Origin: an uncultured SAR92 cluster bacterium
Lineage (GTDB): Bacteria; Pseudomonadota; Gammaproteobacteria; Pseudomonadales; Porticoccaceae
Length of the DNA stretch: 64,000 bases
Assembly: GCA_902527245.1 (NCBI GenBank)
Contig: CABZOI010000009.1
Span: 1-64,000, forward strand
Direction: 5' to 3'
Positions 17,600 through 25,489 of this stretch are shown in pieces. The notes beneath the pieces are model-generated. The model searched no databases and was not told where the DNA came from. It saw nothing but the letters and a program-made list of their open reading frames with translations. Numbering within the stretch: position 1 is the first letter of the stretch; each line of letters starts with the position of its first letter. The translations under genes and the position numbers were made by a program.

Positions 17600-19999
17600 C
17601 TAGAAATAACGTCTTAGCGAGAGGTTATAGTTCTTTGGTCTGATTACACTATCTGAGAAACGCCCATAGTAAGGATCGAAATCCGAGGAATCCCTGTAGC
17701 TGATACCTCTTTCATCAGTAATGTTGTTAAGAGATAGCTGAGCTTTCCAATCCCCTACATCAAAGCCCATAACTATATCTGTTATTCGGTAGTCCCCTTG
17801 ACTAAACCTAGGAGCATTTCCTCCATCACTAAGCTGATTGAGGGATTCTCCCTCATAGCTGTGTTGGATTCGAGCAAAACCTTCAGTACTTTCGCCAAAC
17901 AGATTAATCGGGCCAGAATACTCTGAGTATAATGAGTAAGACAAATCACCAAACAATGGTAGGTTTGATTTAGCCTCAAGACCCAAATCTGCCACACCAC
18001 CTTCAAAACGAGCGTCTGGGTACTCAGTCATAGGATTAACATATGCATCAAATATGTTGGTCATGTTGAACCCAACTTGAATGTTTCCAATAAGGGCTTT
18101 CAAATCTAAATCCATGCCCGTTACTGTTCCGTCTCCAAGATTTGCAACCACAGCTTGCCATGGCTCACCAATACTGAAAGCTGGATCTGTAAGCTCAAGC
18201 TGCATATCACTCCAGCTCATTTCATAATACGTCGCATTGAATTGGATCGTATCGTCAGCCCAAGTACTCTTTAGACCCACCTCAAAGTTTTCAATAATAT
18301 CTTGACCATATTCTATTGGAAGTGTCGGGGTTCCTCTTGCTCGGTTAGTTCCACCGACTCGATATCCTTCTGAGTAGACACTCCAAACCATCATATTGTC
18401 GGATACATCATACTGAAACCCTACTTTCGGTATGAATCCGTCATCGACAGCTGTTCTATCTGGTGTAAAGTTATTTGGATATCCAAGAGGTTTTTCCACA
18501 AAGTAAGAGATGTAACGATCAACTTCGTAGTATCTGCCGCCCAAAAGCAGAGATAGTCTGTCTGATAACTTAATATCAACTTCACCAAACACAGCCTTAT
18601 CTTCCCGCGTGGTAGTTTGGTTTGAATGCCACCAGACATCTGTTGGTGCAATTGTAATGTCGTAATAAGCCGCATAGCCAGACCAAGTAGCGAATGCTGG
18701 CCCATTGACATACCCATCTACAAAGCTAGTGAAATCCCAGTTTTCATAGGAGTCCATGTAAAACACTCCAGCAGTCCAACTATATTTGTCACCAGTATGC
18801 GAGAGTCTCACTTCTAACGTGTCCGACTCATTAATTTGATCATTGATTAGTGCTCCCACTGGATCTGTCCCGAATTGATAAGTCGCATACCCTGCATAGT
18901 AGCCTAAGGTGTACATGAAATAAGCAGAATAAGTTTGAGTATCATGCTGATAAACAGTTTCCCTATCATAATATGATCCAGCAATTGTGAGCTCAGCAAA
19001 TCCAAGATCTCCTTCAATTACTAAACTAGTATTTTTCCACTCGTCTGTTCTGTACTCATCATAAAATTTGACAGTCTCTAAATCACCGACCATTGGATCA
19101 AAGTCATTGAATCCATTTGCTTCGATTTCTTGGTGATTATGAGTAACTGTCGCAGCCCAGTCATCAGAGATCTGCCATTTCACCGCAGCTCTTCTTCCCC
19201 ACCATTCTACGCCATTTATGTCGTCCTCCACTGTATCAGTGTGAGGATTGATAGGATCATAGTTAGAGACAAGACCACCTAAGCCAGTATATTCATCAAC
19301 AACAGTCATTCCTGCAACGCTGTCTATGAAACCACCGTCCTCAGCGCTAAATATTGACACACGCGCTGCAAGCTTATCTTCGATAATTGGTATATTAGCC
19401 GTTGCATCAAAATCGAATCCATTTTCTCCTTTGGACACACCCGATACACCAATAGCCATATTTCCGGTGATCTCAGTACCTTCCATGTCAGGCTTGTTGG
19501 TTACAACTCGAACTGTGCCCGTTTGAGAGGAGGCACCAAATAATGTGGACTGTGGACCTGACAATGCCTCAATTCTCGCTATGTCGACAGGGTAGATATC
19601 AGGCGCCATAGAAGTCATCGACATTGCTTGCTCATCCAAATATATCGCAGCAGTAGGATCTACCAAGAATCCTCCACCATCGCTTACACCTCTGAACACT
19701 ATCGTATTCTGCCCTGGTGCAGTTGTTTGAACGTTAAGGTTACTTACGAATCTAGAAAAATCCTCTAGCGTCGTAATTCCTTGCCTTTCGATATCTTCCC
19801 CTGACAATGTAGAAATTGTCATAGGAACATCTTGCGATGATTCTGCCCTTTGACGCGCTGTTACGATTACTTCCTCAAGAGTCGCCTCTTGACCAAAGCT
19901 CACTGGTGCAACGGTCAAACCCATTGCAGTCGCCATCGACGTAACTATAAGCTTTTGTTTCAATGACGCTTTGTTTTCCAAATCATTCGAGTCGTTCAT
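17600..19999 (-). CDS. TonB-dependent outer-membrane receptor
   Basis: This is a ~799-residue TonB-dependent receptor. The start is taken at 19999, where GGAGAAAATT precedes the ATG; a longer reading frame up to 20068 adds 23 residues without a ribosome site. The signal peptide ends near FGQ (about residue 36). A TonB-box-like EEVIVTARQ follows, then the plug domain (VFRGVSDGG, IARIEALSGPQSTLFG) and a C-terminal barrel ending in the aromatic YNLSLRRYF. The sequence resembles the large carbohydrate/unknown-ligand receptor group of marine gammaproteobacteria, so the ligand cannot be read. It is convergent with the sulfotransferase/propeller genes and divergent from the first FAD-GcvT cassette. 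Confidence 0.92.
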   Translation of the reverse strand: MNDSNDLENKASLKQKLIVTSMATAMGLTVAPVSFGQEATLEEVIVTARQRAESSQDVPMTISTLSGEDIERQGITTLEDFSRFVSNLNVQTTAPGQNTIVFRGVSDGGGFLVDPTAAIYLDEQAMSMTSMAPDIYPVDIARIEALSGPQSTLFGASSQTGTVRVVTNKPDMEGTEITGNMAIGVSGVSKGENGFDFDATANIPIIEDKLAARVSIFSAEDGGFIDSVAGMTVVDEYTGLGGLVSNYDPINPHTDTVEDDINGVEWWGRRAAVKWQISDDWAATVTHNHQEIEANGFNDFDPMVGDLETVKFYDEYRTDEWKNTSLVIEGDLGFAELTIAGSYYDRETVYQHDTQTYSAYFMYTLGYYAGYATYQFGTDPVGALINDQINESDTLEVRLSHTGDKYSWTAGVFYMDSYENWDFTSFVDGYVNGPAFATWSGYAAYYDITIAPTDVWWHSNQTTTREDKAVFGEVDIKLSDRLSLLLGGRYYEVDRYISYFVEKPLGYPNNFTPDRTAVDDGFIPKVGFQYDVSDNMMVWSVYSEGYRVGGTNRARGTPTLPIEYGQDIIENFEVGLKSTWADDTIQFNATYYEMSWSDMQLELTDPAFSIGEPWQAVVANLGDGTVTGMDLDLKALIGNIQVGFNMTNIFDAYVNPMTEYPDARFEGGVADLGLEAKSNLPLFGDLSYSLYSEYSGPINLFGESTEGFARIQHSYEGESLNQLSDGGNAPRFSQGDYRITDIVMGFDVGDWKAQLSLNNITDERGISYRDSSDFDPYYGRFSDSVIRPKNYNLSLRRYF

Positions 20000-20205
20000 T
20001 AATTTTCTCCGTATGTCTACCCATAAAATTAGTAGCGTATTTAAAGTTCCTGCATGCGTTAGATGCACACTTCCCCCAACTTCTTAGAATAGATCATTTT
20101 TACCCTCCGGTAAACCTCTATTTTTAATGGATTTTGAAAATTTAAAACAGATAAAAAAATTATTAAATTTTTGAGGGGAGAATGCGTGCTTTATTCAAAG
20201 CTTTT

Positions 20206-20213
20206 GATATAGT
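20206..20213 (+). promoter_or_regulatory. Extended -10 before the first FAD-GcvT cassette
   Basis: The sequence TGATATAGT (from 20205) gives an extended -10 (TGn then TATAGT at 20208-20213) about 30 bases before the ATG at 20244. A matching -35 was not found, as is common for extended -10 promoters. The ATG itself lacks a good ribosome site. Confidence 0.4.
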
Positions 20214-20243
20214 TTATGAAAAATAATTGATAAATTTAAGTAT

Positions 20244-21857
20244 ATGAGCAATTTTGATGTTGTAGTAATTGGGGCAGGCCATAATGGTCTCACCAACGCT
20301 GCATTTTTGGCAAAAGCGGGTTTAAAAGTCTTAGTCCTCGAAAAAAATCATTATATAGGTGGTGCGACCGCAAGTCTGGAATTACACAAAAATTGGAAAT
20401 ACTCGAATTGTTCCTATGTTTGTAGTCTTTTCCGACCGGAAATATATCAATCATTAGACCTTGGACGTTATGGTTTGGAGGTTGTGCCTCTGCAAGGCAG
20501 CGTCACTTTTAAGCAAGATGGAGACTATCTCGGTAGTTATCATCAGCCCGACTTGTGGCGACGAGAGGTCGCCAGACACTCAAAGAAGGATGCTGATGCA
20601 GCAGTTCGATTTGATGCAGATCTAATGAAATGGTGCCGGTTAATCAGAGGATTTTTACTTCGTACACCTCCAGACCCAGCATCATTTCGACCCAGAGATG
20701 CTTTTGAGTTTGCTTTTCTGTTGAAAAAATTCTACAGCTTGAGTGAATCTCAGTTGTATGAGTTTATTCGTTTTTTTACCATGTCAATTGCCGATTATCT
20801 GGAGCAGTATTTTGAAAGTGATGTAATTTTGGCGCATTTCTCTGGAGGAAGCATTATCGGTACTGGTCTTGGTGTTTACTCCCCCGGAACGGCTTATGTT
20901 CTTCTTCATCATGCGATGGGAGATGTCGATGGTAATGTGGGTTCTTGGGGATTTGCGAGAGGAGGCATGGGTTCAGTGGCTGCAGCATTAAGCTCTTCCT
21001 TTCAATCTCTCGGTGGTGAGATCAGAACAAATTCTGAAGTGAACCAGATTGTTGTAGATGGCAAAACCGCGAAGGGAGTTCAGCTAGTTTCTGGCGAAAT
21101 AATTCGCGCTAACGCTGTTGTCTCAAATTTAGATGCGAAACGTACTTTTTTGAAGTTAATTGATGAGAAGAAGTTGCCCCCAAAGTTATCAGAAAAAGCG
21201 AGAAACTTTAAGATTCGGGGCTCATCTGGGAAGGTAAACATTGCACTGGATGGTATGCCAATCTTCTCAGCATTGCCTAAAAAATCCCCATTGACACTAG
21301 GCCATATGCACTTTAGTGACACACTCGAGCGTCTCGAGCGAGCTTATGATGATTGGAAAGACGATCGTTGGTCAGCAGATCCCTATGTTGATATGGTGAT
21401 TCCAACGCAATATGACCCAACAATGGCCCCGCCAGGAAAACATATGATGTCCGTTTTTGTGCAGTATTGTCCAGTTTCTCCAGAAGGGGGATGGGATGAT
21501 AACAAGAAAAAAGAATTTGGAAACACCGTCATTAATCAGATTGCTGATTACAGTCCCAACTTTAAAGATTTAATTTTACACGCAGAGATAAGAACCCCCC
21601 ATGAGATTGAGAAGGAGGTTGGATTAACTGAGGGGAATATTTTTCAGGGTGAGCTTACTTTGGATCAATTGATGTTTAATCGTCCATTTCCTGGGTATGC
21701 GCAGTATCGAGGCCCCTTCAAAAAAATGTATATGTGTAGCTCATCTAATCATCCTGGAGGCGGTGTAATGGGTGCCCCTGGTGCGAATGCGGCAAGAGAA
21801 ATTTTGCGTGACTTAAAGTTGCAAAATACTACCCCCGAGGATTTTGGCGATGACTAA
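20244..21857 (+). CDS. PYROXD2/phytoene-desaturase-like FAD oxidoreductase (cassette 1, first)
   Basis: The N-terminal FAD-binding Rossmann motif is VVVIGAGHNGLTNAAFLAKA with the acidic residue in LVLEKNHYIGGA. The middle part has GFARGGMGSVAAAL (the GGMG element) and the C-terminus HPGGGVMGAPGANAAREIL, the flavin-closing motif of the phytoene desaturase/PYROXD2 superfamily. Such enzymes oxidise C-N or C-C bonds; those known as PYROXD2-like are not biochemically settled. The gene at 41230 is a clear paralogue, well over half identical by eye and collinear. It overlaps its successor by eight bases (ATGACTAA), as its paralogue does. In this context I infer oxidation of an N-methyl or amine substrate, passing a one-carbon unit to the GcvT protein. 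Confidence 0.88.
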   Translation: MSNFDVVVIGAGHNGLTNAAFLAKAGLKVLVLEKNHYIGGATASLELHKNWKYSNCSYVCSLFRPEIYQSLDLGRYGLEVVPLQGSVTFKQDGDYLGSYHQPDLWRREVARHSKKDADAAVRFDADLMKWCRLIRGFLLRTPPDPASFRPRDAFEFAFLLKKFYSLSESQLYEFIRFFTMSIADYLEQYFESDVILAHFSGGSIIGTGLGVYSPGTAYVLLHHAMGDVDGNVGSWGFARGGMGSVAAALSSSFQSLGGEIRTNSEVNQIVVDGKTAKGVQLVSGEIIRANAVVSNLDAKRTFLKLIDEKKLPPKLSEKARNFKIRGSSGKVNIALDGMPIFSALPKKSPLTLGHMHFSDTLERLERAYDDWKDDRWSADPYVDMVIPTQYDPTMAPPGKHMMSVFVQYCPVSPEGGWDDNKKKEFGNTVINQIADYSPNFKDLILHAEIRTPHEIEKEVGLTEGNIFQGELTLDQLMFNRPFPGYAQYRGPFKKMYMCSSSNHPGGGVMGAPGANAAREILRDLKLQNTTPEDFGDD

Positions 21858-23391
21858 TAAAAAAACGAAAGTGGTAGTCATCGGGGGTGGTCATAATGGC
21901 TTAATTTGTGCATCTTACCTAGCAAAGGCTGGCTACTGTGTTGATTTGCATGAGTCAAGAGACTCGGTAGGTGGAGGATGTGCTGATTTATCAATTAAAT
22001 CCGAAAATAAGATTCCTGGATTAGCTCATGTGTCGTATGGCATAAATTCTCAGATTTGCAGAGACTTAGGCCTTAAAGACTTAATATCAAATCAAACTAC
22101 GTTAAAGACTATTTCCCTAGATACGCGAGGAAACCATATCAAATTTTTCAATAACGATATCAGTGGTGATAACGTCTCTGATGAAGATCGACAGGCATTT
22201 AAGCAATTTAGGAAAGATTTTCGAAAGTATTCGAGAGCTTTAAAGGCCCTAATGATGAACACCCCTCCAAGACTCAAAGATATGGATGGGCATGATAAAT
22301 TAACATTGATAAAACTTGGTTGGAATCTTAGGTTTTGGCTGGGCAAAAAAGCAATGCGCGAGTTTTTGCGTATTGGCGGAATAAATATATTCGATGTGCT
22401 TAATGAAAAGTTTGATAACCCCGCAATTAAAGGGGCAATTGCTTTTGATGCCGTAATTGGGCATCAGATGGGTCCCCGGACTCCTAATAGTGTATTGTCA
22501 CTTCTTCAAAAAATGTCATTTGAGCCAGATGCGTGCTTGCATGTCACCTCTAATTTGTCCCAGGTTTTACGACAGACAGCAGAATCTTTTGGTGTCAATA
22601 TAACAACTAATTCGCATATTAAAAAAATTAATGTGCAAGAGGGAACCTGTGTTGGAATAGAAATTGGCGCTGGTGAACAAATAGACGCAGATATTGTAAT
22701 TTCAAATGCCGATGCAAAAAGTACCTTTCTAAAGCTTCTGGGTGCTCAGCATTTGGATGCGCTTTTTGCGCATAGAGTAAATTCAATTCGTCAAGATGGT
22801 GCAGTAGCTAGGGTAAATTTGCGGTTAAAAAAAATGCCTAGCATTCAAAATTTGAGTGAGGGAGAAATGCTCAACCGATTAGTTATAGCGCCAGATATGA
22901 AATATGTAGAGCACGCGTTTAATCATTCCAAATATGGAGAGTATTCTGAGCGACCAATCTTGGAAATATTATTTCATACAATGACAGATGGTAAAAATGC
23001 TGATCAGGAAATCTATATGTCAATTTCCGCGTCATTTGCGCCGTATAAACTCAAAGGTGGATGGGCCAAACATAGAGATAGTTTCATGGACTGTATTTTT
23101 GAGACTGTCAGTAATTATATTCCTAAATTTAGACAGCTAGTTAAAAGCTATGAGCTTTTTACGCCTGAGGATATAGAGAAAGAATACAATTGCATAGGTG
23201 GTCATTGGCATCATGGTGAAATGGGTATAGATCAATCTTTTATGATGAGACCAGTTCATGGATCTGCCCAATACTCTACCCCGATTAAAAATTTATTCCT
23301 GTGTGGTGCATGCGCCCATCCAGGCGGCGGGCTTACAGGTTTGCCGGGGTACAATGCTGCAAGACAGATTTTGCGAACTTACCCAAGATAA
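21850..23391 (+). CDS. PYROXD2-like FAD oxidoreductase (cassette 1, second; GGMG lost)
   Basis: The second FAD protein of the cassette has the Rossmann motif VVVIGGGHNGLICASYLAKA with the acidic residue in LHESRDSVGGG, and the C-terminal motif HPGGGLTGLPGYNAARQIL. The ATG at 21850 has GAGG 9 bases upstream (a TTG at 21844 is the alternative) and overlaps the previous stop by eight bases. Relative to its paralogue at 42839 it has lost the central PKGGMGSI element, replaced by a Leu/Ser-rich stretch (HVTSNLSQVLRQT), and it is clearly more diverged than the first subunits are. It may be a structural or altered-specificity partner of the first FAD protein. A third gene, a GcvT homologue, follows after 11 bases. 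Confidence 0.85.
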   Translation: MTNKKTKVVVIGGGHNGLICASYLAKAGYCVDLHESRDSVGGGCADLSIKSENKIPGLAHVSYGINSQICRDLGLKDLISNQTTLKTISLDTRGNHIKFFNNDISGDNVSDEDRQAFKQFRKDFRKYSRALKALMMNTPPRLKDMDGHDKLTLIKLGWNLRFWLGKKAMREFLRIGGINIFDVLNEKFDNPAIKGAIAFDAVIGHQMGPRTPNSVLSLLQKMSFEPDACLHVTSNLSQVLRQTAESFGVNITTNSHIKKINVQEGTCVGIEIGAGEQIDADIVISNADAKSTFLKLLGAQHLDALFAHRVNSIRQDGAVARVNLRLKKMPSIQNLSEGEMLNRLVIAPDMKYVEHAFNHSKYGEYSERPILEILFHTMTDGKNADQEIYMSISASFAPYKLKGGWAKHRDSFMDCIFETVSNYIPKFRQLVKSYELFTPEDIEKEYNCIGGHWHHGEMGIDQSFMMRPVHGSAQYSTPIKNLFLCGACAHPGGGLTGLPGYNAARQILRTYPR

Positions 23392-23402
23392 AGGTATCGA
23401 AA

Positions 23403-24590
23403 GTGTCACATAATACCATTTTTAAAAATAGTCCATTCCAAGAAAGGCTTGATGATTTGAACCTTGTGAGAGATTGGACTTCGTGGAATGGATACAAATC
23501 CGCGCGAACTTTCGATACCCTTGCATCTGAGTATTTTGCGATAAGAAGCACTTGCAGTCTCATGGATTTAACGCCCATGGAAAAATATAGAGTGAGAGGG
23601 CCCGATGCTGAGAGTTTCTTAAATCGACTTGTCACTCGAGACATATCAAAGCTAGAGATTGATAAGGTAACCTACGTGATTTGGTGTAATGACGAAGGCA
23701 AGGTACTTGATGATGGAACTTTATTTCGATTAAGCGACGATGACTATCGATTGTGTGCGCAGCATCATCAGCTCGATTGGCTCGGAATTTCCAGTCTTGG
23801 ATTTGATGTGTCAATCGAAAAAGAAACAGACCAAATTGCGGCTTTGGCAGTTCAAGGTCCCACTTCTTACTCAGTGCTCAGTCGAGCAGGATTCGAAGGG
23901 TTAGATAAGTTAAAACCATTTCATTTTGTGCGACAACAAATATGCGATATCGATTTGATGATTTCAAGAACAGGATTCACTGGTGATTTAGGGTATGAGA
24001 TATGGATTTCCCCTGAATATGCAATCAATCTGTGGGATTTGATTTATGCTGAGTGCGAGAATGGTCATTTTGATATCCGTCCGATTGGCCTGAATGCTCT
24101 CAATATGGTGCGTATAGAAGCTGGATTCATAATGCCAGGTGAAGACTTTGTTACCGCAGAGACGGCAATAAGAGCTGACAGAGTAAGATCGCCATTTGAG
24201 CTAGGATTATCTTGGTTGGTTGATTTTGACAAGCCTTATTTTACAGGCAAGCAAGCCCTTCTAATGGAGTCAAAAAAACCTGTGCAACGAAAGCTTTTAA
24301 AGCTTTCTGTCGAGGGCAATAAGCCACCAGCAGATGCATTTATTTATAATGGTAAAAATGGTAAACGAGTGGGCACGGTAAAATCTTGTGTTTGGTCCCC
24401 AATTCTCAAAGCTAATTTAACGTTATCAGATATTGAATTCGAAAATGGGATTTGTCCTAAACAGCTTTGGGCTGAAATCTATTATCAAAAGGAATTAGAT
24501 TGGAAATCCAGTTGGTCTTTGTGTCATATTTCGAAGAAACCTTTTTGGAAGCATCCTCGCTCCTCAAGCACGCCGCCATTGTTGTATTAA
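23403..24590 (+). CDS. GcvT-family folate-dependent aminomethyltransferase (cassette 1)
   Basis: This is a GcvT/DmdA-fold protein of 395 residues. The folate-binding aspartate region is NDEGKVLDDGTLFRL, followed by ALAVQGPTS, RTGFTGDLGYEIW and the C-terminal barrel domain. Family members transfer a methylene or methyl group from an amine or sulfonium to tetrahydrofolate. The start is the GTG at 23403, twelve bases after the FAD gene, with AAAGGT before it; reading further upstream overlaps the FAD gene and gives a non-family N-terminus. The glycine-cleavage partners gcvH and gcvP are absent, so it is not a glycine-cleavage T protein in the usual sense. The paralogue is at 44404-45600. The one-carbon acceptor role is inferred from fold and from pairing with two FAD oxidases. 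Confidence 0.87.
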   Translation: MSHNTIFKNSPFQERLDDLNLVRDWTSWNGYKSARTFDTLASEYFAIRSTCSLMDLTPMEKYRVRGPDAESFLNRLVTRDISKLEIDKVTYVIWCNDEGKVLDDGTLFRLSDDDYRLCAQHHQLDWLGISSLGFDVSIEKETDQIAALAVQGPTSYSVLSRAGFEGLDKLKPFHFVRQQICDIDLMISRTGFTGDLGYEIWISPEYAINLWDLIYAECENGHFDIRPIGLNALNMVRIEAGFIMPGEDFVTAETAIRADRVRSPFELGLSWLVDFDKPYFTGKQALLMESKKPVQRKLLKLSVEGNKPPADAFIYNGKNGKRVGTVKSCVWSPILKANLTLSDIEFENGICPKQLWAEIYYQKELDWKSSWSLCHISKKPFWKHPRSSSTPPLLY

Positions 24591-24597
24591 TAATAAA

Positions 24598-25035
24598 ATG
24601 ACTATTCAGCATATTTATGGAAGATGTGAGTGCTCACTTATAACTTTTAAAATTACCGATAATATTAAATCTTTAAGTCATTGTCATTGCAGTCAATGCA
24701 GAAAATTACATGGGGCTGCGTTTGCCACTTTTGTAAGAATTGATTCTCAAAAGTTTGAGATTCTCAGCGGAGGCACTTTACTAAAAAAATATAAATCGTC
24801 ACAGGACTTAGACCGATATTTTTGTTCTACTTGTGGTTCTTCGATTATGTGTAAATCGGCTCATGATGAGACGCGAATTTGGTTAAGCCTCGGGCTTCTT
24901 GATGGAGTATTTGATCTTCCTGATGGAGAGCATATGTTCTTTTCGTCGCGGCCAGTTTGGGATGATCACTGTTATGGTGGAGATAAATGGGATGGATTTC
25001 CGTCGAATTGGACTGGGTATGAAAAAGGGCGTTAA
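24598..25035 (+). CDS. GFA-family zinc protein, copy 1
   Basis: The protein carries the GFA/CENP-V (DUF636) zinc-binding pattern: CECS near the N-terminus, CHCSQCRKLHG at about 27-37 and CSTCGS at about 77-82. Family members include a protein reported to speed the glutathione-formaldehyde adduct step, though many have no known activity. It starts seven bases after the GcvT gene, so it looks like part of that operon. A second copy overlaps its 3' end by 17 bases. In a demethylation operon a role in handling formaldehyde is attractive but not shown. Confidence 0.88.
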   Translation: MTIQHIYGRCECSLITFKITDNIKSLSHCHCSQCRKLHGAAFATFVRIDSQKFEILSGGTLLKKYKSSQDLDRYFCSTCGSSIMCKSAHDETRIWLSLGLLDGVFDLPDGEHMFFSSRPVWDDHCYGGDKWDGFPSNWTGYEKGR

Positions 25036-25462
25036 TAACCAATGCGGTATAGCTAGGAAGTTTACTTTGAAGGGCTTTTGTGAATGCAAAGGTATCTGTA
25101 TCCAAATGAAAGATACTGTTGCTGATTTTAGTCACTGTCACTGCAGTCAGTGTCGAAGAATTCACGGATCTGCTTTCGCGACTTTTGCAGGACTTCCTAA
25201 ATCAGATTTTCGTATTTCCAGCGGAAGACATCTACTGAAGTGTTACGAATCTTCGCGCACATATCGACGTTTCTTCTGCAATGTGTGTGGGTCAAAGTTA
25301 TTTCTGGAGGTTCTAGCTGAACCTGATCAAATATATGTGGCTATGGGTTTGTTCGACACTAAACCGCAAAATTTACCAGAGCCCTACCATATATATGTAG
25401 GTTCAAAAGCTTTTTGGCATACAATTACCGGAAAACAAGTTCAATATCAAACAGAACCTTAA
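25019..25462 (+). CDS. GFA-family zinc protein, copy 2
   Basis: A second GFA/CENP-V-type zinc protein with CEC near the N-terminus, CHCSQCRRIHGSAFATF and CNVCGS, a tandem paralogue of the preceding gene. The ATG at 25019 lies within the 3' end of copy 1 (17-base overlap); a longer reading from 24899 lies wholly inside copy 1 and is rejected. The 147 residues match normal family length. The two copies differ in several positions around the zinc site, so they may form a heterodimer or have different substrates. Confidence 0.83.
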   Translation: MKKGVNNQCGIARKFTLKGFCECKGICIQMKDTVADFSHCHCSQCRRIHGSAFATFAGLPKSDFRISSGRHLLKCYESSRTYRRFFCNVCGSKLFLEVLAEPDQIYVAMGLFDTKPQNLPEPYHIYVGSKAFWHTITGKQVQYQTEP

Positions 25463-25489
25463 GGATAATTACTAGATAACGAGGGTAAT

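Noticed and set aside
20000-20068. Upstream extension of the first TonB receptor gene
   Set aside because: The ATG at 19999 has GGAGA upstream and starts a signal peptide; the extension has neither.
20195-20206. Short palindrome TCAAA-GCT-TTTGA upstream of the first cassette
   Set aside because: Five-base arms in an AT-rich region are likely by chance; it does not match the operator at 41131.
23301-23402. Upstream extension of the first GcvT gene inside the FAD gene
   Set aside because: The residues are Arg/Cys-rich and unlike the family; the GTG at 23403 has AAAGGT upstream and matches the paralogue's start region.
24899-25018. Early start for the second GFA protein
   Set aside because: It lies wholly within the first GFA gene; the ATG at 25019 gives a normal-size protein.
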